DNA from: Deinococcus radiopugnans ATCC 19172
Lineage (GTDB): Bacteria; Deinococcota; Deinococci; Deinococcales; Deinococcaceae
Direction of reading: 5' to 3'
Length of the DNA: 64,000 nucleotides
Assembly (NCBI RefSeq): GCF_006335125.1
Contig: NZ_VDMO01000001.1
Location: 292,295 to 356,294 of the forward strand
Shown: in pieces, positions 50,545 through 58,546 of the stretch
Layout: every line of letters starts with the position of its first letter
How positions within the stretch are numbered: the stretch's first letter is position 1
Position numbers and translations under genes: made by a program
The notes under the pieces: model-generated
Databases searched by the model: none
Told to the model about the DNA's origin: nothing
Seen by the model: only the letters and a program-made list of their open reading frames with translations

Positions 50545-51422
50545 GCGCCGCGGCCGTACCGCTGCGTCCGGCAGGGGGGCGGAGCCTGGGGCGTTTCACC
50601 CGGCACCGGCTGGCCCTGATCAGCGTGCTGGTGCTGATCGTCTTCATCCTGATCGGGGTGTTCGCGCCGCTGCTCTCACCCTACGATCCCTATGACCTGG
50701 CCGCCGGTCCGGGCGGTGAAATCCAGTTCACCAGTCCGCCCAGCGTGGCGTTCTGGCTGGGCACCGATGCCCTGGGCCGCGACGTGCTCTCACGCCTGAT
50801 CTTCGGTACCCGGGTCTCGCTGACCATCGGGATCAGCGCCGCCCTGCTGGCCCTGGTCATCGGCGTGGTCCTGGGCGTGCTTGCCGGCTTCCGGGGAGGC
50901 TGGACCGACATCGTCCTGTCGCGCTTCACCGACGCGGTCGCTGCCTTTCCCAGCCTGTTCCTGATCCTGACCGTGTCCAGTTTCGTCAAACCCAGTCTCC
51001 TGACCACGGTGACCATCATTGGTCTGCTCAGCTGGGTCCCCACCTACCGGTTGATGCGCGGCGAAACCCTCAAACTGCGTCATCAGGAGTACGTCGAGGC
51101 GGCGGGCGCACTGGGCGCGGGTGACCCGCGCATCATGTTCCGGCACATCCTGCCCAACGCCGCCGCACCGATCATCGTGCAGACCACGCTGGGCGTGGCC
51201 GAGGCCATCCTGACCGAGAGCGCACTGTCATTTCTGGGCCTTGGCGTTCAGCAACCCATCGCCTCGTGGGGCAACATGCTCTCGGACGCCCGCACCATCA
51301 CGGTTCTTCAGTCGCAGCCGTGGTTGTGGCTTCCGCCGGGTCTGGCCATCCTGCTGACGGTCCTGGCGATTAATTTTCTGGGAGACGGGCTGCGTGATAC
51401 ATTCAACCCCCGTGAAAAGTAA
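50541..51422 (+). CDS. Dipeptide/oligopeptide ABC transporter permease, DppC type
   Basis: A 293-residue DppC-type permease with first helix ALISVLVLIVFILIGVFAPLL, motif GTDALGRDVLSRLIFGTRVS, docking loop HQEYVEAAGALGAGDPRIMF and end INFLGDGLRDTFNPREK. It completes the channel with the DppB partner. As in the other three importers of this window, no ATPase gene follows. The regulator gene begins inside its last codons. Confidence 0.93.
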   Translation: MSAAAVPLRPAGGRSLGRFTRHRLALISVLVLIVFILIGVFAPLLSPYDPYDLAAGPGGEIQFTSPPSVAFWLGTDALGRDVLSRLIFGTRVSLTIGISAALLALVIGVVLGVLAGFRGGWTDIVLSRFTDAVAAFPSLFLILTVSSFVKPSLLTTVTIIGLLSWVPTYRLMRGETLKLRHQEYVEAAGALGAGDPRIMFRHILPNAAAPIIVQTTLGVAEAILTESALSFLGLGVQQPIASWGNMLSDARTITVLQSQPWLWLPPGLAILLTVLAINFLGDGLRDTFNPREK

Positions 51423-51987
51423 GGCAGACGCCGGCCAGTCGCGGCTCGGGGAACGGTTGCGGGCCCTGCGGCAGGCCCGAGGGATGACCTTGCAGCAACT
51501 GGCCGAGGCGTCGCAGTGCTCGCGCAGTTTTTTGAGCATGCTCGAGCGTGGCCAGACCGACGTTTCGGCCACGCTGCTGCAGCGTCTGGCCGCCGCCTTT
51601 GAGCTGAGCGCCGCCGACCTGCTGCCGGGCGAGGGACACACCGACGCCCTGAAGATCGTGCGTCACGGCGAGGCCCCGCGCGTGGTGGAACTCGGGCCCG
51701 GCGTGCAGGTGCAGGTGCTGTTCAACGATCTGCTGCAAAAGATCCAGCCGGTCTTGCTGGTGCTTGAACCGGCCACCGAGCAGCGCAACGACACCGGCCA
51801 CGCCGGCGAGGAGTTCGTGTACGTGCTCGAAGGCGAGCTTCAGCTGACCGTCCACGGTTCGCCCACCCGGACCCTGCGCTCCGGCGACAGTGCCTACTAT
51901 CCCAGCGCGCTGCCGCACTGCCTGGCCAACGCCGCCAGGGAGCGCGCGCGCATCCTGACCATGAGTACGCCGCCCCGCATCGTCTAG
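51394..51987 (+). CDS. XRE-family transcriptional regulator with cupin domain
   Basis: A protein of up to 197 residues. Residues ~17-71 are a helix-turn-helix of the Cro/CI type (LRALRQARGMTLQQLAEASQ then SRSFLSMLERGQTDVSATLL). A cupin beta-barrel covers ~110-190 (GEEFVYVLEGELQLTVHG and SGDSAYYPSALPHCLAN). Such regulators sense small metabolites and control catabolic or transport operons. The start is uncertain: GTG at 51394 or GTG at 51412, both overlapping the permease gene. It is the obvious candidate for the palindrome at 46554-46570 in front of its own operon, giving feedback control of both divergent units. Confidence 0.9.
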   Translation: MIHSTPVKSKADAGQSRLGERLRALRQARGMTLQQLAEASQCSRSFLSMLERGQTDVSATLLQRLAAAFELSAADLLPGEGHTDALKIVRHGEAPRVVELGPGVQVQVLFNDLLQKIQPVLLVLEPATEQRNDTGHAGEEFVYVLEGELQLTVHGSPTRTLRSGDSAYYPSALPHCLANAARERARILTMSTPPRIV

Positions 51988-52031
51988 TCCGGCTCGCCCG
52001 GACGGGCCGCCCCCCCCAAAGGACACCACCC

Positions 52032-53255
52032 ATGCCAGATCTTGCGTTTGACCAGCGGTACGCCCGGCTGGCCGTTCAGGTGGCTGTGCCGCTGCAGCCA
52101 GGGCAACGCCTGCTGATCGTCAGTCCTCCCGAGACCTTCGAACTGGCCGGGCAGATCGCCGCTGCCGCGTACGACGTTGGGGCCGCCGAGGTTGAAATCC
52201 TCTACGAGGACCCGCAGGTGCTGAGCCTGAAGGTGCAGCGCGCGGCCACGGCGCAACTCCAGAGGTTTTCTCCATGGACCGCCGACGCCCTGACGGCCCA
52301 CGCCCGCGCGGGTCAGCCGATGCTCAGCCTGCACGCGCCCCAGCCGCACACGCGCCGGGAGCAAGACGCACGCGCGGCGGTGGCGGCCAGCGCCCGGAAC
52401 GCCGCGCTGGAGGAATACGGCCTGCGGCGCTCGAAGGTGCTGTTCAACTGGTCCGTGATGGCGGTGGCCACCGCCAGCTGGGCGAGGCTGCTGCGCCCCG
52501 AGTTGCCGGAGGCTGACGCGCTCGAGTGGCTGTGGCAGGTGCTGGCCCGGCTGATGCGGCTGGACGCCCCGGATCCGCGGGAGGCCTGGCAGGCCCACGC
52601 TGAGCGCCTGATGCAGCGTTGCGCGGCGCTGGACGACCTGAACATCACGGAGCTTCACTTCGAAGGGCCGGGCACCGATCTGCGGCTGGGCCTGCCGGAA
52701 GGCCATCAATGGTTCGGGCCGCTGGTGCCGAGCGCCGCGGGCCTGCGGGGCATTCCCAACATGCCCACCGAGGAGATTTCCACGCTGCCGCACCGCCTGC
52801 AGGCCGAGGGCCGGGTCCGCATGACCCGCCCCCTGGTGGTGCACGGGCACCTGATCGAGACGATGGACCTGACCTTTGAAGGTGGCCGGGTGACCGGGCT
52901 GCACAGTCCTTCGGGGGAGGCCCTGCTGCGCGCCTTGCTGGCCACCGATGAGGGTGCGGCCCGCCTGGGTGAGGTCGCGCTGGTCAGCGAGGACAGCCGG
53001 GTGTCACGCGAACACCGGACCTTTTACAGCACCCTGATCGACGAGAACGCCTCGTGTCATCTGGCGCTGGGCCGCGCCTACCCGGTGACGTTAAAGGGCG
53101 GTGCGGACGTGGAGGCAGCCGAATTTCTAGCGCGTGGGGGCAACCACAGTCAGGTGCACCTCGACTTCATGGTGGGTTCTCCCGAGCTGGACGTCACGGC
53201 ATTGACCTCAGATGGGCGGCGCGTTCCGGTGATGCGGGGCGGCCGATGGGCGTGA
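52032..53255 (+). CDS. M29-family aminopeptidase (AmpS/AmpT-like)
   Basis: A 407-residue aminopeptidase. The co-catalytic metal ligands of family M29 are present at E248 (NMPTEEIST), E314 (RLGEVALV), H343 (ASCHLALG), H376 and D378 (SQVHLDFM), with Y350 as the catalytic tyrosine, the same spacing as AmpT. It removes N-terminal residues from small peptides in the cytoplasm. The ATG at 52032 lies 44 bases after the regulator stop, with no strong ribosome site beyond a purine stretch. It ends the importer operon and probably finishes the degradation of the imported peptides. Confidence 0.93.
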   Translation: MPDLAFDQRYARLAVQVAVPLQPGQRLLIVSPPETFELAGQIAAAAYDVGAAEVEILYEDPQVLSLKVQRAATAQLQRFSPWTADALTAHARAGQPMLSLHAPQPHTRREQDARAAVAASARNAALEEYGLRRSKVLFNWSVMAVATASWARLLRPELPEADALEWLWQVLARLMRLDAPDPREAWQAHAERLMQRCAALDDLNITELHFEGPGTDLRLGLPEGHQWFGPLVPSAAGLRGIPNMPTEEISTLPHRLQAEGRVRMTRPLVVHGHLIETMDLTFEGGRVTGLHSPSGEALLRALLATDEGAARLGEVALVSEDSRVSREHRTFYSTLIDENASCHLALGRAYPVTLKGGADVEAAEFLARGGNHSQVHLDFMVGSPELDVTALTSDGRRVPVMRGGRWA

Positions 53256-53283
53256 GGGTTCAGGAACCCTGAGGGTCGGCCCG

Positions 53284-53583
53284 TCACCGGGGGACGTCGC
53301 GCGAGCGCTGCCCCCCCAGAGCGCTCCGGAAGGTGCGGGCCACCCGCTCGAACCCCTCGGCAGCGTCACCAGTCACGATCACGCCGTACATCAGGGCGTC
53401 CACCCCCAGGCGCTGGAGGACCGGGAGGTCACTCGCGGTCACGCGTTTCTGGGTGGGAAGGATCAACGGCGCGCTGATGGCGGCCCGCAACTGGCCCAGC
53501 AGCAGCAGGTCGGCGGCCGTCAGCGCTTCCCCGTACTGGGCGTGCGGCACCACCGAGGCCTCCAGCAGGACGCCAGGCAGTAA
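53284..53583 (-). pseudogene. 5'-truncated TIM-barrel-like gene
   Basis: About 100 codons of a leftward gene are readable: LLPGVLLEASVVPHAQYGEA, LTAADLLLLGQLRAAISAPL, TQKRVTASDLPVLQRLGVDA and LMYGVIVTGDAAEGFERVAR before the stop. The alternation of beta strands and helices with LMYGVIVTG near the end looks like the last strands of a TIM barrel. I do not recognise the exact family. Upstream of ~53583 the frame is antisense to a peptidoglycan-binding remnant, so the 5' end is lost. A smaller frameshifted copy of the same 3' end is at 34511-34645. Confidence 0.5.
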
Positions 53584-53680
53584 CGAGGCGGCGCTGCGCC
53601 GGTTCCAGGCAGCGAGTGGCGTGACGGTCGGCGGTTTCGCCGGTCCGGCCACCTGGTCGGCCCTGGCCGTCAAGACCTGA
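53582..53680 (+). pseudogene. 3' remnant of a peptidoglycan-binding domain gene
   Basis: The last 32 codons read NEAALRRFQAASGVTVGGFA followed by GPATWSALAVKT and a stop. This is the second half of a PG_binding_1 repeat (FQ...G...G.aGPaTWsAL). Everything upstream is missing, replaced by the antisense TIM-barrel-like fragment. The intact gene would have been a cell-wall hydrolase or similar exported protein. Confidence 0.6.
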
Positions 53681-53988
53681 GGGCGGGGACGTTTCTTCCA
53701 GTCTGTTGCTGTCCAGAGCGTCTCTCGATGTCTGGACCGCAGCTCAAGCCATGCTTCATGTCTGGGGCGAACGTCATGCCGCTGTGACACTGGGCAGGCT
53801 AGGCTCCGGCCAACAGCAGGACCTGCCCGCGTGAAGGCAGGAACATCGCCCCACACTGCGTGGGGCTTTTTCTTTGGACGGGGGAGGACGGGCAGCAGGC
53901 ATCGCCGCCCCACGGACCTGACGGAACGCTTCTGGCAACGCAGCCCAGCCCACAGCGCTGCGAGCCCGCCCGAACGAGACTGCGGAAC
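53681..53988. other. Leader region of the methyltransferase gene with paired segments
   Basis: No gene is seen in these 308 bases. Within ~53790-53835, GGGCAGG and CCTGCCC can pair around a 23-base loop, and a terminator-like hairpin follows at 53848. The arrangement could be an attenuator or the end of a small RNA. Confidence 0.35.
53848..53875 (+). terminator. Rho-independent terminator
   Basis: GCCCCAC (53848-53854), a five-base loop, and GTGGGGC (53860-53866) are followed directly by TTTTTCTTT. This is the best intrinsic terminator in the window. It reads rightward and lies about 115 bases before the methyltransferase start, so it ends an upstream or leader transcript. Confidence 0.75.
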
Positions 53989-54633
53989 ATGGACCGTGAT
54001 TCAACGCTGCCCCGTGACGCCTTTCGCCGCGCCGACGAGACGCCGGACGAGCAGTTCTACCGCCAGCCGCGCTTCGTGACGCATATCGACGCCGGGGCCA
54101 TCGCAGCGGTGACCGGGCTGTACCGCGAGTATTTTCCGGCGGGGGGGCGCATTCTCGATCTGATGTCCAGTTGGGTCAGCCACCTGCCGCCTGAAGTGCC
54201 CTACGCCGAAGTCACAGGACTGGGTCTAAACCGCGCCGAGCTGGAGCGTAATCCACGGCTGACCTCGTGGGTCGTGCAGAACCTGAACACCTCACCCCGG
54301 CTGCCCTTTGAGGACCACACTTACGACGCGGCGGGCATCACGGTTTCGGTGGACTACCTGACCGATCCGGTAGCCGTGCTGCGTGATCTGAGCCGGGTGC
54401 TAGTCCCCGGCGGCCCGGTCGTGATCAGCTTCTCCAACCGCTGTTTTCCCACCAAGGCGGTGGCCGTTTGGCACACGCTGGACGACGCCGGTCACCTGCA
54501 ACTGGTGCGGCAGTACCTCCAACGGGCAGGCAACTGGACTGACATGGTGGCCCTGGACCGCAGTCCCCGTTCGGCGCGGGGGGCACTGACGGGCGATCCA
54601 CTCTACGCCGTGGTGGGCCGGGCCCAGGGTTGA
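53989..54633 (+). CDS. Class I SAM-dependent methyltransferase (type 11-like)
   Basis: A 214-residue protein with the order of a Rossmann methyltransferase: motif I region GGRILDLMSSWVSHLP, the TGLGLNRAELERNP acidic-strand region, and the VLRDLSRVLVPGGPVVISF strand typical of UbiE/type 11 enzymes. Motif I lacks the usual GxGxG and instead has DLMSS, a known variant in some families. The N-terminal DEQFYRQPRFVTHID is characteristic of a small subgroup of unknown substrate. The ATG at 53989 is chosen because the protein then begins at the conserved part; longer readings run through the terminator region. It stands alone. Confidence 0.85.
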   Translation: MDRDSTLPRDAFRRADETPDEQFYRQPRFVTHIDAGAIAAVTGLYREYFPAGGRILDLMSSWVSHLPPEVPYAEVTGLGLNRAELERNPRLTSWVVQNLNTSPRLPFEDHTYDAAGITVSVDYLTDPVAVLRDLSRVLVPGGPVVISFSNRCFPTKAVAVWHTLDDAGHLQLVRQYLQRAGNWTDMVALDRSPRSARGALTGDPLYAVVGRAQG

Positions 54634-54650
54634 GCGCCCCAGGATTGAGA

Positions 54651-55085
54651 TCACGCGCGGTGCAGGCGGTACTCGATCTTTCCCTTCAAGGCCCGGCTGA
54701 AGGCGCAGAGGTCCTGACCCCGGTCGACCAGATGCTGCGCCCTGTCCTGCATCAGCCCTGGCAGCGTGATGTCCAGCGCCGCGGTCAGATCATGCGCGTC
54801 GCCGTCTGCCCGCAGACCCACGGTGGCCTGCACCCTCATCACGCCAAATTCGGGGTAGCGCTCGGCGCGGGCGACGGCGCCCATCGCGCTCTCGAAACTG
54901 GCGGCCAGTGCGGCGGCGAACAGTTGTTCAGGGGTGCTGCCTGCGCCGCCGTCACCGCCCAGTTCGGACGGCACGGCCAGGCGAACATTGAGCTGCCCGT
55001 CCTCGCTGTCCACGTGGCCGGCGCGGCCCCCGTGGGCGGAGGCGGTGGTGGTGTAAAGGGGAGTGGCGGAGCCTGGCTGGGTCAT
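54651..55085 (-). CDS. Ohr/OsmC-like protein lacking the peroxidatic cysteine
   Basis: A 144-residue protein with the Ohr layout: LYTTTASAHGGRAGHV at the start, TPEQLFAAALAASFESAM in the middle and LCAFSRALKGKIEYRL at the end. Ohr proteins reduce organic hydroperoxides through a peroxidatic Cys in the AACF motif and a resolving Cys in CPYS. Here the first is S63 (AASFES, codon AGT) while the second is kept as C127. The protein probably cannot work as a thiol peroxidase in the normal way. It may bind hydroperoxides or another ligand, or be inactive. The ATG at 55085 gives a standard-length protein. Confidence 0.82.
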   Translation of the reverse strand: MTQPGSATPLYTTTASAHGGRAGHVDSEDGQLNVRLAVPSELGGDGGAGSTPEQLFAAALAASFESAMGAVARAERYPEFGVMRVQATVGLRADGDAHDLTAALDITLPGLMQDRAQHLVDRGQDLCAFSRALKGKIEYRLHRA

Positions 55086-55495
55086 AACCGGCAATCTGAC
55101 CAAAGGCAAGTGCCGCGTCGGTACGCTGTCCCACTGTCTGGGAGAAGTCTTCAGGAACGCTGGTGGGTGACCTGGGCACAGGCCGCCCGGTGCGCGGGCC
55201 GGCCGCGGCGCGCAAGGCGCGTGGTGAACCCCATGTCGCCCCGGCACGTATCCTTTCTGATGATTGCAGTCTGCATTCTGGATCGGCCAGGCGGGCGCCG
55301 ATCCGCCGGCCCTGCCTCCGACGTCAGTGGTTCTGGCGGACGCCCCGCCGGGCCGCTCCCGTCGTCCGGCCACCGGTTCAGAAGGTCCAGTCAGCCGTTC
55401 TGTCCGGGTGCCCTGCGGCCCGCCGTTCACCGCCCCGTATCGTTCGGCGAAGCCCGCTCGCACCGGCTCGGCTGCCCCCACCCACAGGAGTGCGC
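55086..55495. other. 410-base intergenic region between Ohr-like and acyltransferase genes
   Basis: This divergent gap should contain promoters for both flanking genes. I see no gene with recognisable motifs and no convincing promoter hexamers, repeats or hairpins. Confidence 0.35.
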
Positions 55496-56395
55496 TTGAC
55501 TCCGCCGCCCACGCCTCAGCCGGGCGAAGCGGTGCGGCTGCGGTTCGCGCCGGAAGGACGCGCCGCCCGGCTGAGGTTTGCGCTGCAGGGCCGCCCGCTG
55601 GTCTGGAGCGCGCTGCGGCGCGCCGAACGCGTTTCCGCTGATCTGAACGTGCAAGAGAGATTTCACCTTCAGCAGGAGATCAGCCGGCAGGTGCTGGGCC
55701 ACCTGGGCGTGCAATTGGACGTGCGCGGTCTGGAAAACATCGGCCCAGGACCCTACCTGATCGCCCCGCTGCACGAGGGCATTGCCGATGTGCTGTGCCT
55801 GCTGCAGCTGCCCCTGCCGATGCGGTTCGTGGCCCGGCGCGAGATCTTCGGGTGGCCGTCCGTGGGAGCGGCGATCACCCGACTGGGGCACCTGCCGATC
55901 GATCCCGAGCATCTTCTGGGCGGCTTCCGGGACCTGTGGCGCGGAACGTCGGCCATCCTGGGCGGCGGCGAGAGCGTCGTGGTGTTTCCTCAGGGCACCG
56001 TGGTGGGCATTCAGGCCGACTTCCAGCGCGGCGTGTTCGAGGTGGCGCGGCGCGTGGGCGCCGCCATCCTGCCGGTGGCCCTCAGCGGCACGCACCGCAT
56101 CTGGGAGCATCCCTTCGCCCCCACCCTGCGGTACGGGCAGCCGGTGGCCCTCACCGTGCTGCCGCCCATCTCTGCGCGGACGCTGCAGACCGCCCACCTG
56201 GACACCCTGCGCGTCCAGACCCGCCAGGCCGTGAAAGCAGCGGCCCTGGCCCCGGGCCTGCCGCCGCCCCGGTTTTTCGATCCGGACCGTGACGGTTACT
56301 GGGACGGCTTTCGCCTGGTCATCGACCCGGACTTCTCCACGCTGGCGGCCCGCATGGAGCGGCACCGCGCCGCCCTGCTGACGGGAACGGCGTAA
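55496..56395 (+). CDS. PlsC-type glycerolipid acyltransferase
   Basis: A 299-residue acyltransferase of the lysophosphatidic acid acyltransferase superfamily. The catalytic HX4D box is in PLHEGIADVL (His and Asp four residues apart). The substrate-binding block is VVFPQGTVVG, where Gln replaces the more common Glu of FPEGT. A further conserved AAILPVALSGTHRIW block follows. These enzymes transfer acyl chains to glycerolipids at the membrane. Start is uncertain: TTG at 55496 with AGGAG five bases upstream, or GTG at 55490. The C-terminal part (FFDPDRDGYWDGFRLVIDPDF) is unusual for PlsC and may mark a lineage-specific subgroup. Confidence 0.82.
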   Translation: MTPPPTPQPGEAVRLRFAPEGRAARLRFALQGRPLVWSALRRAERVSADLNVQERFHLQQEISRQVLGHLGVQLDVRGLENIGPGPYLIAPLHEGIADVLCLLQLPLPMRFVARREIFGWPSVGAAITRLGHLPIDPEHLLGGFRDLWRGTSAILGGGESVVVFPQGTVVGIQADFQRGVFEVARRVGAAILPVALSGTHRIWEHPFAPTLRYGQPVALTVLPPISARTLQTAHLDTLRVQTRQAVKAAALAPGLPPPRFFDPDRDGYWDGFRLVIDPDFSTLAARMERHRAALLTGTA

Positions 56396-56602
56396 AGCGG
56401 GCTGTGCGTCGGCCCCCGAGCTGGCGCCCCCCTGTCTCTGTGGGGTCATCAGACCGCAACAGCACCGACAGAACAGCGCCGCCAGACTGCGGCAGGACCA
56501 CAGGGCGCTGCATGATCTGCTGGCACACGCTTGCGCCGGCGCCCCTATGACAGAATGCGCGGATACCACGCCCGATTCTGTGCCCTGCCACCGAGGTTTT
56601 TC

Positions 56603-57763
56603 ATGATTGACGAATTTGCTGTCCACGACCTGCTGACCCCCGACGAGCGGCTGATCCGCGAGAGCGTGCGGGCGTACTGCGACGCCGAACTCCTGCCGCA
56701 GATCGCCGAATGGTGGGACGACGGCGCCCTGCCGGTGCGCGAGGTGATGCGTGGCTTTGGCCGGATGGGCCTGCTGGGGCCAACCACGCCGGAGGACTAC
56801 GGCGGGGCGGGCGTGACCTACAGCGCGTACGGCGCGATGATGTACGAGCTGGAACGGGTGGACAGCGGCCTGCGCAGCGCGGCCAGCGTGCAGGGCAGTC
56901 TGGTGATGTATCCGATTCTGAGTTTCGGCAGCGAGGAGCAAAAGCAGAAGTGGCTGCCGGGTCTGGCCTCCGGCGAGCTGATCGGCTGTTTTGGCCTGAC
57001 CGAACCCGACGGCGGCTCGGACCCCGGCGCAATGCGGACCCGGGCGCGGCTGGACGGCGACGAGTACGTCCTGAACGGCAACAAGATGTGGATCACCAAC
57101 AGTCCCGAGGCCGACGTGGCGGTGGTCTGGGCCAAGGACGAGGTGGGCGTGATTCGCGGCTTTCTGGTGCCCACCGACAGTCCCGGCTTCTCGGCCCCGG
57201 CGATCAAGCGCAAGATGAGCCTGCGCGCCAGCGTGACCGGCGAGATCGTGCTGGAGGACTGCCGCATTCCCGCCGCCAACCTGCTGCCCGGCAGCCAGGG
57301 CCTCAAAAGCCCGCTGTCGTGCCTGACCAGCGCCCGCTTCGGCATCGCCTGGGGCGCCCTGGGCGCGCTGGAAGTGGTGTTGCAGACGGCGCTGGACTAC
57401 ACCGGCGACCGCACCACCTTCGGCAAGCCCATCGCCTCACGCCAGCTGGTGCAGGACAAGCTGGTTCGCATGGCCACCGACCACAGCACCGGCCTGCTGC
57501 TGGCGTGGCGACTGGGGACCCTCAAGGACGCCGGGCGCATGAACTTCGCGCAGGTGAGCTACGCCAAGCGCAACAACGTGCGGGTGGCCCTGGGCGGCGC
57601 GCGGCTGGCCCGCGAGCTGCTGGGCGGCAACGGCATCACCACCGAGTACCCGGTGATCCGCCACATGCTGAACCTCGAAACCGTGGACACCTACGAGGGC
57701 ACGCACGACATCCACACCCTGATCGTGGGCCGCCACCTGACCGGGCAGGGCGCGCTGGAGTAA
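56603..57763 (+). CDS. Acyl-CoA dehydrogenase, glutaryl-CoA dehydrogenase-like
   Basis: A 386-residue FAD enzyme. The acyl-CoA dehydrogenase signatures are present: LIGCFGLTEPDGGSDPGAM (FAD/substrate loop), YVLNGNKMWITNSPEADVAV, RTTFGKPIASRQLVQ and the catalytic-base region VDTYEGTHDIHTLI with the glutamate. GCFGLTEP..GSDPGAM is typical of the glutaryl-CoA dehydrogenase group, which dehydrogenates and decarboxylates glutaryl-CoA to crotonyl-CoA. The specific substrate is less certain than the family. The ATG at 56603 follows a GAGG site. Confidence 0.92.
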   Translation: MIDEFAVHDLLTPDERLIRESVRAYCDAELLPQIAEWWDDGALPVREVMRGFGRMGLLGPTTPEDYGGAGVTYSAYGAMMYELERVDSGLRSAASVQGSLVMYPILSFGSEEQKQKWLPGLASGELIGCFGLTEPDGGSDPGAMRTRARLDGDEYVLNGNKMWITNSPEADVAVVWAKDEVGVIRGFLVPTDSPGFSAPAIKRKMSLRASVTGEIVLEDCRIPAANLLPGSQGLKSPLSCLTSARFGIAWGALGALEVVLQTALDYTGDRTTFGKPIASRQLVQDKLVRMATDHSTGLLLAWRLGTLKDAGRMNFAQVSYAKRNNVRVALGGARLARELLGGNGITTEYPVIRHMLNLETVDTYEGTHDIHTLIVGRHLTGQGALE

Positions 57764-57811
57764 CGCTGCGGGCGCCCGGCCCAGCCGTTCCCTGTTCGGT
57801 CCAGTCCAGGT

Positions 57812-58546
57812 TCAACCCAGCGTCTTCAGGTAGGCCAGGCTGGACCGCAGGCTGGCCAGACCGTCGGCCTGGTCCTGCTCGTAGAACAGCGACGCGCCCT
57901 GCGGGACCGCCTGCACAACGGCGGTGAGCGGCACCTCGCCCGCGCCCAATTCCACCGTGCGCCAGCCGGCATCCTCGCGGCGCAGGTCCTTCAGGTGGAC
58001 CAGCGCGGTGCGGTCTGCGTAGCGCCGCAGGTAGCTCACCGGGTCTTTCCCGGCGGCGTAGACCCAGGCGGTGTCCAGTTCCAGGCCCAGGCTGGGGGCG
58101 CGCGTCAGCAGCATGTCGAGGATAGGCTGGCCCTCCACGGTGCCGCTCAGCTCGTGGTCGTGGTTGTGGTAACTGAGGCTGATGCCCTCGGCGGCCAGCT
58201 GTTGCGCCAGTGCCTCAAGCTGTTCGGCCAGCGCCGTCCACTGCGCTCCCTCGCCCTTGAACCACGGGTACACCGCCCGCGTGACGCCGACGCCGTGCAG
58301 GAAGGCCACCTGTCCCTCGGTGTCGTCCTCCCACGCGGCCCCGCCGATGTGGGCGGCCGTGGCCCTCAGGCCCCGTTCGCTCAGGGCGGCGCGCAGGCCG
58401 GCGCCGTCCAGCCCGCCGTACTCGCCGGCCAGCTCGACCTCGGTGATGCCGCTGGCGGCCACGGCGTCCAGGGTGCCGTCAAAATCCCGTGCCAGTTGCT
58501 CGCGCAGGGTATACAGTTGCAGGCCGACGGAAAGGGGCTGGGTCAT
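57812..58546 (-). CDS. Sugar phosphate isomerase/epimerase (xylose isomerase-like TIM barrel)
   Basis: A 244-residue TIM-barrel protein of the AP endonuclease 2/xylose isomerase-like group. Features are VGLQLYTLREQLARDFDG at the start, GITEVELAGEYGG, the metal-ligand region LSYHNHDHEL, LELDTAWVYAAGKDP and LVHLKDLR, which carry the expected Glu, His and Asp ligands. Family members isomerise or epimerise sugars, inositols or keto acids. The ATG at 58546 has GAGG upstream and is preferred to a GTG at 58558. It diverges from a Gfo/Idh/MocA gene, a frequent functional partner in sugar or inositol breakdown. Confidence 0.9.
   Translation of the reverse strand: MTQPLSVGLQLYTLREQLARDFDGTLDAVAASGITEVELAGEYGGLDGAGLRAALSERGLRATAAHIGGAAWEDDTEGQVAFLHGVGVTRAVYPWFKGEGAQWTALAEQLEALAQQLAAEGISLSYHNHDHELSGTVEGQPILDMLLTRAPSLGLELDTAWVYAAGKDPVSYLRRYADRTALVHLKDLRREDAGWRTVELGAGEVPLTAVVQAVPQGASLFYEQDQADGLASLRSSLAYLKTLG

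Noticed and set aside
53785..53840. Signal recognition particle (4.5S) RNA
   Set aside because: The stretch AGGCTAGGCTCCGG loosely recalls the SRP core, but the essential GGAAG loop and the symmetric internal loop are missing.
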